The notes beneath the pieces were generated by a model. It was not told where the DNA came from. It worked only from the letters and a program-made list of their open reading frames with translations, and ran no database searches. Source: Nostoc sp. NIES-4103 (GTDB taxonomy: Bacteria > Cyanobacteriota > Cyanobacteriia > Cyanobacteriales > Nostocaceae). From it: a stretch of 64,000 nucleotides of DNA. The stretch covers positions 3,801,044 to 3,865,043 of the forward strand of contig NZ_AP018288.1 in assembly GCF_002368335.1 (NCBI RefSeq). The letters are read 5' to 3'. This document shows, piece after piece, positions 1 to 9,300 of the stretch (the stretch's first letter is position 1; each line of letters opens with the position of its first letter). A program made the position numbers and the translations under genes.

Positions 1-870
1 ACCCACGACCAATTAAATGAAGCAATAAAAGATGTAGATTTAGTGGTTTTAGGCGTTAACTCTCACGGTATCAACTGGGCTGCACAAACTTTAAGTGCGG
101 TGTTATCTCCATCCATTCCTATCTTGGCAGTAACTAAGGGATTGGCAGGTGATGGTGAAAAGTTATATATTCTACCTGATGTTCTGCGTGCTGGGTTGCC
201 TGCGGAGTATCGGGATAGGGTGGAAATAGCAGCTATTGGCGGCCCTTCCATTGCCCAAGAATTAGCAGCCCGTCGCCATACTTGCGTAGTATTTACTGGG
301 AAAAATCAAACTTTACTCAGTAAATTGGCTGAGTTATTGCGATCGCCTTACTATCATGTTTGGACAAGCACCGATATCATTGGTGTGGAGGTATGCGTCG
401 CCCTCAAGAATATCTACGCTTTGGCTGTAGGTTTAGTAATCGGATTTCTCGAAAAAGAAGGTAAAGCTGAAAATGATGCAGCTATGCATAACCTGGCGGC
501 TGCTATTTTTGCTCAAGGAATGGTAGAAACAGCCTATTTAGTCGAAAAAATGCAAGGTAAACCCCACAGCGTCTATAGTCTTCCTGGTACAGGAGATTTG
601 TACGTAACTTGTCAAGGTGGACGAAATAGCCGTATGGGTCGCCTTTTAGGCTTGGGTATGCCTTACAGTCAAGCTAAAGCTGAATATATGCCCAATGATA
701 CCGTTGAAGGTGCTTCCTTAGCTTTGGCAATTGGTTCAACTGTAGAATCAATGGTGAAACAAGGCGATCTAGACGGGGAAGCTTTACCTTTACTACTAAC
801 AATGATCGCAATTGTTTGCCACGATGCACCAGTCACTATTCCTTGGGATAAATTCTTTGCATTTTCTTAG
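1..870 (+). CDS. gpsA: NAD(P)-dependent glycerol-3-phosphate dehydrogenase (5' end outside window)
   Basis: Reduces dihydroxyacetone phosphate to sn-glycerol 3-phosphate in the cytoplasm, supplying the backbone for membrane lipids. The frame is open from base 1 (THDQLNEAIKDVDL reads into the GTG at 43), so that GTG is internal and the Rossmann nucleotide-binding N-terminus lies upstream of the window. Visible family motifs are GGPSIAQELA, the VALKNIYALAVG segment with the conserved active-site lysine, and the C-terminal helical domain with GTGDLYVTCQGGRNSRMGR and NDTVEGASLA. The stop codon lies inside the left arm of a 63-bp hairpin. A related NAD-dependent dehydrogenase of the same superfamily is possible, but the fit to GpsA is good along the whole visible length. 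Confidence 0.88.
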   Translation, partial: THDQLNEAIKDVDLVVLGVNSHGINWAAQTLSAVLSPSIPILAVTKGLAGDGEKLYILPDVLRAGLPAEYRDRVEIAAIGGPSIAQELAARRHTCVVFTGKNQTLLSKLAELLRSPYYHVWTSTDIIGVEVCVALKNIYALAVGLVIGFLEKEGKAENDAAMHNLAAAIFAQGMVETAYLVEKMQGKPHSVYSLPGTGDLYVTCQGGRNSRMGRLLGLGMPYSQAKAEYMPNDTVEGASLALAIGSTVESMVKQGDLDGEALPLLLTMIAIVCHDAPVTIPWDKFFAFS

Positions 871-928
871 TGTCTTCGTGTCTTGGTGGTTAAGGATATT
901 TGAACCACAAAGACACCAAGACACTAAG
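866..928. repeat. 63-bp hairpin overlapping the gpsA stop codon
   Basis: The arms 866-891 and 903-928 are 26 bp each and match at 24 of 26 positions as an inverted repeat (core ACCAAGACACnAAGACACTA), with an 11-base loop. The left arm contains the gpsA TAG. A similar unit (CTTAGTGTCTTAGTGTC) recurs at 1931-1955. It may help terminate or stabilise the convergent gpsA and 932-1588 transcripts, but there is no T-run, so this is inference. Confidence 0.7.
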
Positions 929-931
929 TAA

Positions 932-1588
932 TCAATCTTCTTTCAAGACTAGTTGCCCTTCTTTGTAAGCCTGTCTTAAAGCAATAGCCTCTGCTACAAT
1001 TTGCTGGGCACTTAATCCTTCTTCATCCATCATTCTTTGTAAGGTTGTACCAGTTTCCTCCAAAGGTTCGTGAATGGGAGGAATTTGGCAGTATCTCCTA
1101 CCATTCTTGACACGCCGCCAAATACTCGGTTTCTCAGGTGTTGCTTCTCTGGTAGTACGCTGCTTTTTAATCAGTGAACGTACACTTTCTTGAGTAATTT
1201 CACTTAAGTCTAGTAGTCTATCTAGAACTTGCTGGTACTTTTTACTGTTCTCCGCTAGTTGATATATGGTTCTAGGCTCAATTTGTGCAAAATCTTGAGG
1301 CGAAAACTTGCCAAATGCTGCTGCAATCTTGAGATACTTCTTTTCTTCTCCTTTCCAGCCTTGCTCAAAAAGTAGTTTTCTGTAATCTTTTAAAGAGAGC
1401 CGCTGTTTTTGCTCAGATAGCCAAAAGGCATGAAGTAAAATTGTCTTAGTGACATCCGCAAGGGTTTGAAAAGAAAAGTTTTCTGCACTAATACTCTTGG
1501 TAGTATCAGCTTTTTGTTCAACGTATGGCTTTAACTTGGATTTCGAGTTAACTTGGGCTGCTATTACACCCTGTACAGGCGTCATCAT
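932..1588 (-). CDS. Uncharacterised protein, possibly LexA-controlled
   Basis: 218 residues, no family recognised. The sequence is rich in charged and helical segments: residues about 45-110 look like a helical domain (LHAFWLSEQKQRLSLKDYRK, FGKFSPQDFAQIEPRTIYQL), then a basic linker (LIKKQRTTREATPEKPSIWR), and a helical C-terminus (RMMDEEGLSAQQIVAEAIAL). No signal peptide or membrane segment is visible. The start is the first of two ATGs (MMTPV); the ribosome-binding site is weak. A perfect cyanobacterial LexA-type palindrome lies 177 bp upstream at 1765-1778, so the gene may be induced by DNA damage. It is convergent with gpsA. Function unknown. Confidence 0.6.
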   Translation of the reverse strand: MMTPVQGVIAAQVNSKSKLKPYVEQKADTTKSISAENFSFQTLADVTKTILLHAFWLSEQKQRLSLKDYRKLLFEQGWKGEEKKYLKIAAAFGKFSPQDFAQIEPRTIYQLAENSKKYQQVLDRLLDLSEITQESVRSLIKKQRTTREATPEKPSIWRRVKNGRRYCQIPPIHEPLEETGTTLQRMMDEEGLSAQQIVAEAIALRQAYKEGQLVLKED

Positions 1589-2330
1589 AGTATTGATCTC
1601 ATTTAGGGTTTTTATTAAAGGTGCTAGCTGAGGACAAGCTGCTTTTTTGCCGCTTGGACTAATCTTTGCTTCTACCCACTTTTGTTAAGCTAGGTTTGAA
1701 TATTGGATTTTGTTTGCTGTTCTTGTCCGACTCAAGGGTGATAACCTAGGTTAAAAGAGTTTATAGTACAATTGTACTAAATAATGGCTAAGAAGAAACC
1801 CCAAACATACCCAAATTTTGGGTAGCTGGATGAAAGTTTTATACATGACAGTGTAATTGTTCGAGCTTCCTGTTCATAGTCATCAATAGAACTAGCACTT
1901 TCAAGGTGTAATTTGAAATGATCTATTTTTCTTAGTGTCTTAGTGTCTTAGTGGTGAAAAAAATCTACTCGTAAAAGGGACTGGGGACTAAGGATTAGGG
2001 ATTGGTGTGGCAAAGCCGAAGTAAAACTAGGGGTCTACACGACGGTAAAATCAAATAAACAAAAGTTTTATTACCCGATATCAGGAATTTAAGGTTGTGA
2101 AGATGTAGAGCTATTTACCAGTTTCAAAAAAGTGCTGATCAACAATGGGCCTCTTGCAAAAGTGGCTTTTTTAGTATTATTATTTAGGCGTTTCTGACTT
2201 GGGGTGAGGCAAAAAATATTTATGCAATAGGTCTAATATATGTTGTATAAAAATAATTGACTAATAATTTCATGTTTCTGCCTTGTTAAACGTCTTGATG
2301 TAACTAAACTGTGTTTGGCTCAAAAACATT
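1589..2330. other. Intergenic region, 742 bp
   Basis: No convincing gene on either strand. It holds the LexA-like palindrome (1765-1778), a degenerate copy of the CTTAGTGTCTTAGTG repeat near 1931-1955 and AT-rich sequence. It separates divergent genes 932-1588 (-) and 2331-3302 (+), so promoters for both must lie here. Confidence 0.5.
1765..1778 (-). promoter_or_regulatory. Putative LexA box
   Basis: AGTACAATTGTACT is a perfect 14-bp palindrome that fits the cyanobacterial LexA consensus RGTAC-N3-DGTWCB at every fixed position. It is the only such site in this spacer and lies upstream of the minus-strand gene 932-1588. Distance to the start codon is 186 bp, so a long leader would be needed. 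Confidence 0.5.
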
Positions 2331-3302
2331 ATGAAGTATAGACAACGATTGGCAGTTACCAAAGATAAAACTAGAATTGCACCTTTATGGTACGCTTTTG
2401 CTCAAGAGCGATCGCAATCTGATCCGGCAATAACTCTCAAACCAAATTTTGATTTTGAGCGATACATAGAATATCAACTCTCGAAACCTCATACATACTG
2501 TTTTGTTTTAGAGTTTGATGAGGAAATTGTGGGATTTATATGTATCTATATATATGATGAAGCACCCCCGCCTAATCTGCAAGTTGATATCGAAATTTTA
2601 GAAAATCCTTTTAAACCTCGTCGTGTGGGTGCAGTGTTGGGTTTATATGTGGAAGAGAAACACCGTAAACCAGAAACAATTAAACTCCTAATTGATGTTG
2701 CGATCGCTAAAGGTGCAGAACTCAAAATTAGCGATATAGATTTATTGATTAGCATTGAGCAAACAGGGATTCAAGCTTTATTAACAAGGGCAGGATTTAC
2801 CAAATCGGCAGTTCAATATACTAAACATTTTGAAATCACCGAGACAGATTTACCTAATTTACATACTCATCTTCTGAAGGAAGTAGAGATTCCCGCAGAT
2901 GCCATTACCTTACGAGATCCGAAAAACAATGCAGTAGTAAAAAATTCTCAGGGAGAGATAGTATATCTCTATCCTGTAAAAAATGCAGCAGGGATAAATT
3001 ATAAAAATTCTAGGGGCTTACCAATTTATCCTACACCAATTCGAGACCCACAAACACAGGAATGGGTATTTGATAGCGATGGTAAATTGGTGGTTTGTCC
3101 AGCAATATTTGATGCAGATGGTGAAGTTTTAGAATATCAAGGAATCCCTCAGTTCTGCACGCCTACTTATGAGCTAATTGATGGTAAATTACAACTGAAG
3201 CAGGATGATAACGGTAATTATGTGTTTGCTGAAGTGGAAAAAGATGAAGCAGGAAAAGTAGTGCGATCGCCTGACGGTAAGCCCATATTTAAACACAGCT
3301 AA
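2331..3302 (+). CDS. GNAT-fold protein with beta-repeat C-terminal extension
   Basis: 323 residues. Residues about 1-168 look like a GNAT (N-acyltransferase) fold: an acceptor-side helix region, the strand FVLEFDEEIVGFICIYIY, the strand-turn VGAVLGLYVEEKHRKPETIK in the motif A position, and DIDLLISIEQTGIQALLTRAGF in the motif B region. The Q/R-x-x-G-x-G/A pyrophosphate loop is degenerate (HRKPET, no glycines), so acyl-CoA use is uncertain. Residues 169-323 form short repeating strand-turn units (EIVYLYPVKNAAG, WVFDSDGKLVVCPAIFDADG). The ATG at 2331 has no strong ribosome-binding site. The next gene, a giant putatively secreted protein, starts 40 bp downstream on the same strand, so the two are probably co-transcribed. 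The order recalls hlyC-hlyA of RTX systems, where the acyltransferase is also GNAT-like; this is analogy, not homology. Confidence 0.6.
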   Translation: MKYRQRLAVTKDKTRIAPLWYAFAQERSQSDPAITLKPNFDFERYIEYQLSKPHTYCFVLEFDEEIVGFICIYIYDEAPPPNLQVDIEILENPFKPRRVGAVLGLYVEEKHRKPETIKLLIDVAIAKGAELKISDIDLLISIEQTGIQALLTRAGFTKSAVQYTKHFEITETDLPNLHTHLLKEVEIPADAITLRDPKNNAVVKNSQGEIVYLYPVKNAAGINYKNSRGLPIYPTPIRDPQTQEWVFDSDGKLVVCPAIFDADGEVLEYQGIPQFCTPTYELIDGKLQLKQDDNGNYVFAEVEKDEAGKVVRSPDGKPIFKHS

Positions 3303-3342
3303 AAATCCAGATTAATTGCTAATTCAAAAAATGGAGTTGATT

Positions 3343-6300
3343 ATGGTTGCTACATTTGATAATGTCAATGAGCTTATTACTATACCTATTTCTAGCGCTT
3401 TAAAGAAATACGAGGAATTGAATAGTCTTCTGCATATCAATCAAGCCAGTTTACTGCAATTAGAGCAAAAATTTAACCTTGCTGATGATGATTATCAAGT
3501 CGCTAAAAATCGCTTTGATGCTAGCGAAGCTAAAAAACAACTATTGACAGTAAATCTTAGTGTATTAACCAATAATAAAGCTTCATTAGATACAGCATTT
3601 AGTGATCAAAAAGCTCTATTACAAGCCACAATCGATAATATTCAGCTTAGTTTGAATGATGCGATCGCTAGACTCAATGCTGAATCTGATTATGCTACCA
3701 GGGATGCTATTTTAAAAGAAATCAATGGCTATTATGTGCAAATTCAACAGGAACAAAATTTACTATCTCTCATTTATGGAGACTATCAGCAGGATATAGC
3801 TGTAATTAATTTAAAAATAGAACAGGTAACTATAGATTTACAAGAACTAGAAAATAGTATAATTCCTGCTCAAAAGAATGAGTTAGATATTAAAAACCAG
3901 TATTTAGTTGAAGTTTCTAATGAGGTAGAAGCTACTAAGCAAGCTGTAGCAAATTCTGAAAAAGACATCCAAGATTTTCTGACAAATAATTCTTATTTAG
4001 TAACTGAGGATCACTCAAGTCAATTTATTCAAGATACCATTGACTTGGTTAATCAAAAAATTGCTAGTCTTCAGACTGATTTAGCTACATTAATGAGTGA
4101 TATTAATTCATCTAGTGTACAAATAGAGGTATTACAAAAGCAAATTAATGAACAAGAAAAATATTCAGATGAACTGCAAGAATATTATCAGATTCTTACA
4201 CAAGAAGAACAAGAATTTCAGCAAGAACGGGAAATAATTGAAGTTACAGATGCAGAAACACAAGCATCAGTTATTTCTGCCTTAGAAAACGATAATGTTC
4301 AAGGTTATGTAGATTTAAGTTCTCAGTTAGGCAATCAGTTAAAAGGATTAACTAATATTTGGGTTGATAATTTACAAGATAATCATAACAGAACAGTCAA
4401 TGTCTGGAACTCTTCTCAAAATCACTCCCTAGCTTTCGATGATTTGGCAATATATATTGAAGAAAATTTAGCCGATGTTCATGGCGCATATTATCTCAAT
4501 GAATTGCAGTTAGATGAAAAAATTAAGATTCAAGAGTCAACCGTAAATCGGCGTGATGCTTTAGCAGAAAGTATAAATTACATTGAAGATAGTATTGCAT
4601 TATATAAAAAGCAAATAGAGGAAGTCAATAAATTATCTAATTCGCTGCAAAATCTCCAAGAATTGACTACATACGAAAAACAATATGATGACTTACAAAA
4701 ATCTTCTAGAGAATTAGAGCAAAGATATCAAAGTTTGAATGCTGATTATCAACATAAACAAAATATTAGCCAAGAAAAAGCACAAGAATTATCAGCTGCT
4801 CAACAGGCTTATAACCATAGACAAGCTTATGCTTTATCTCTAGGAGCAATTTTTGATCCAACTACAGGAAATTATTACTATTTTGCAGCTAGACGTCGGA
4901 ATACAAGATTTGAGATCAGTAACGATATGGTGGAAATTGAGTTTGAATTTAACTCATATACCCAGCGTTTAAATACTGCTCAACAGGAATATGATGCTGC
5001 TGTTAGTAGTGAAAATCAAGCTTGGCAAGCTGTTCAAGATTTACAATATCCTCAGACCAAAAATCAACTAGAAACTGAGATTAATGCCTTAAGTCCACTC
5101 TTGATAAATGAGTTAATAGAAGAAGTTAATTTGCTTCCACAAAGATATGAGATAAAATCCTCAGAATTACAAGCCTATTTTCAAGAACGTTCTGTAGTTC
5201 CCTGGCCTTATTCTGCATCTGCTAGTGGAACGATCGCCTATCTGCAAAGCCTACGTCTAGAAATCGCTTATTTAGACATTGTAGAAGAAAAATCGCCTGC
5301 GACAATTAGTGCATATTTACAAGAATATCAAGCCACTAGATATCAAGAAGAATTTTACTTAGAAGGTTTACAAGATAAATATTTTCCTGGTTTGAGTAAC
5401 GCCCAAACTCTTGCAGATTTACAACAAAAAATTGTTGATGAAATCGGCAATTCCCAACAAGAAATCGAGCAACTTAAAACTAGTATCACTCAAAAACAAG
5501 CTGAAGCTGCTGCGGTTTTATCTCAAGCCGATGCATTTGAAGAACAAGCTGCGATTAACTGGGATCTAAGCAAAAAACAAGGCCCTACTTGGACAGAACA
5601 AAGACGAGTTAAGGGTAAATCTGGGCGCAGCCATACAGAAACTATTACCCATGTCGATCATTACTGGATCATCTGGGATACTTACACTAAACAAGCTACA
5701 ACTCTCAGACAACATGCTGAAAATTTGCTCAAAGGTGCAGCAAGCGATACCACCCAACAAGATACCGCTACCAGCATTCTAGAGCAATGGAAACAAGCTT
5801 ATGAAGTCGCCAATGAAGCTAGTATCACTCAAGAAGAACTGCTGAATCTTCTTACCCAACTTGAAGCCGAGAGACAATCAAATATTGATAGAGAAGCGCA
5901 AGTTGTGGAATGGGAAGCAATTCTTCCTATCCTCAAAGAACAACTCGAACAAGCCACTATAGAAGCACAAGCGAAAACTAGTGATGTTCAGCAAGAATGG
6001 ACAGAATACAAAGACAGCGAACAAGACTATCAAACCGCCATCAATGATGTTCTCAAACGTCACGCCGAACTCCAAACCGAAGCGCAACAACTCCAACAGG
6101 AAATTGCAGAAGCGCAACGTTGGGTAACTCAACAAAATACCCATTTGGGGGACGAAATTAACCAAGCCGCAGCGCTACTTACCCAACTGCAAACCCAACG
6201 AGACACGATTACTCAACAACTCGCCACCGCCACAGGCGAGACTCAAACCAACCTACTGACTAAACAAGCTGTCCTCGATTACTCTATTCAACTCCTCACC

Positions 6301-9300
6301 CAAAAACAAACCGTCCTCACCGCCGAACAAGCGTCCCTCACCCAAAAACAAACTCTTCTGAATGAGCAAAAAAAACTCATTGAGACAGAAGAACAACTCT
6401 TCAAAGCTTATTTAGTTAGTCCTGGCGATACCGAGTATTTAGAAAATCTTCTCCTCGATACTCGTGCTGCACTTGCGGAAGCCCAAAAACTAGCAGATCA
6501 AGCTAAAGCTAGCAGTGAAGCTTTAGCAACTTTGATGGATGAGTTACAAGATACTTTGCAATTACAAAACGATAAATATCTCGCCGCCATCAAAGATAAA
6601 CAAGAAATACTCCAAGAACTAATCGAAGCAACTGAACTCAAAGAAAATTACACCCTCCAAGCAACTATTAAACGCCAAGAACTAAACGAGAATGAAACCA
6701 AATTAATCGATATTCTCAGACAAGCTAACGATGCTGGTAGCCAAGAAGCCGCCAAACTTTTGGAAGTTGCTTTTAACAATAATTTTGCCACAGCTGCGGA
6801 ACTTTACTATAAAGATTACCGAGATTTAGCTAACGATAAAGGTGGTAGTTGTGTTAAAGGAGTCGCCCGCCCGGAAGATTTGGAATTAGCCGATCGCTAC
6901 TACAATGAAATGATTAAATATCGGCAATTGCAAGAGCAAGCTCAACAACAAGCCGATGATTTTGCCGCAGCCCGTCAAGCCATAGAAGCGCAAGTTAAAT
7001 TATTAGAAGAACAACAGGCGATCGCGGCTGAAGAATTAGCCCAAATCCAGCAAAGTATCGCGGAATCTGAAGCCGATATTCAAGCGAAACAACAACAGTT
7101 AGAAATTGCCGAATTCCGCATTAATACCCTTTCCCAATTCCAAAATTGGACGCAACAAACCCTAACTCAACTCCTCTCAGTTGAACAACTTAACCTAGCC
7201 CAAGCCCAATTAGAACAGGAAATTGCCCTCAATCGTGAACAGGCGATCGATGATGACGTGAAAAATCGCCTAGAGAGAGAACGCCTAGATATTGAGCGCG
7301 ATCGCCAAATTGCTCTCGTTACACTCGAACAACTCAACCAACTCAAAACCGAAGAAGCCCTCCAACAAGCTATTAACGATTTGCGATTTGATTTAGGCTT
7401 AAATCCCATTGAAGACATTATCCGCCTAGCAGAATGGAAAGGACAATTATCAGGATTATTAACTAACTTAACTACATTCCAAGAACAGCCAAATCTACCT
7501 GAAAATCTCAAAACTCTCTTAATTGAAACCTCACAAGAGATTCAACTGGCTATACAAGGAAAAGAAGCTGCTAGTATTCAAGATAACCTGCTCACAAGTG
7601 CCAATAAATTAATTGAACATGTAAATTATCTCAATGCTTATGTTGCTGAATTAGAAAAAGAAGAACAGCAATACCTTCTGTTGTTAACACAATCTGAAAC
7701 AGATTTACAAGGGGCAACTAAAACACTTTACGACGAAATTCAAAAAGCTGGGGTTTTAGCAGACGAGAAAGAGATACTAACTGCTGAAAATCTAGAAATT
7801 TTATACAAAGTTGCCTATGCTCAAGAAGCTGGGCAAATTTCCCAAGAATTAGCTAAACAATCCCAACAAATTTTCAATCAAATTATTGAGCAACGCATAG
7901 AAACTAGGGCGCAGAGAAAGAAGAACTTTATCAATGAGTTAATCGGTGCTGCTACTATGGTTCTAGCGATCGCTGGTGCAGCCTTGACTGGCGGAGCGAC
8001 TCTGGGACTTTATTCGGCTACTTCTTCATTAGTTTCTCTTGGTAATGCTTTAACATTTGCTAGTAATATTTTGAGTGCTGCTCAAGCTGCTTACAATGGT
8101 GATTGGGCAAAAGCTATTTATAGCATTGCCATGACTGTTGTAGACTATAAAATTGCTGATATCGAGAATCAACTGAAAGGAGCAGAACAATCTTTAAAAG
8201 TTGTTGAAGGCGTTGAAGATTTAACAAAAATTGATGATGCTACTAAGATTCTCAATGATTTAAAAAATGCCCTTCAGCCAACGCTAAATAATCTCAAAAC
8301 TTTTAAAACAGTTGCCACAACTACCTACAATACCCATCGAGCTTTAGAATCTGGAGACAATGTATTAGCTATACTTTCCGTGTTTAAGGGTGTGGCAGAT
8401 GTTGCAGCAGTTGGAGTTAATATAGATCAGACTGATAATTTTTCCAATCTTGAAAAAGCCCTAATTACCGCCGGACAAGTTTCAGTCGCGGCTCATGAAG
8501 GAATTAAATTAATTGAAGAAGGTAAATTACTAGAAGCTTTTGAAAAGCTACGCGGAGTTACATCCACAATTAGTGGGAATTTTGCCTCAGAATTAGCAAG
8601 TAAAGATATTAGTGATGGTCTTTTTACATTGAAAGTTGCTTTAACGGTGGGAGAAGTTTCTGTAGATGTTTATAAAACCATTAAAGCAATTGAAGATAAT
8701 CAATGGAAAGATGCCTTAAAGTCTCTTCAAAAGATAGGCAAGACCGTTGATAAAAACTTTGAAAGAAATTCACCTTCCAACACTCAGCCTGGTGGTAATT
8801 CATCAGGTGAACCGAGCAATAATAGTTCTTTAAGTAAACTAGATGCATTGGTGGAAAAATTTAAAGAATATAAAGAAAAGATAGAGCAATACTTAAAAGA
8901 TAAGTTTGATCTGGATTATGAAAAAATTGAAAAACTTGCAGATACAGCAAAAGAACTGAATGATATTTTCCAAGATGACAATTCCAAAGCTTGGTTATCT
9001 GGAATCAGAGATATACTCAAAATTTGGGAAGGAGAACTCAAATCAGTCATTAATGAAAATGACAAAGATAAAACTTTTGATGTCATCAAAAATCTAACTG
9101 AAACAGCTAATCTTTTATATACAGCTAATGAAGGAGGAAAAGTTAATGATTGGGTATCCGCCATTCAAAATACTGCAAAATTATGGCAAGGCGTAGTTTA
9201 CGATAGCTTATACAAACCCGAAGTTGCTAAATTAGCTAAAGATTTAAATATCAACCCAGCAGATATTAAAGTAGAACTAGATGGCAGTATCTACTACGCT

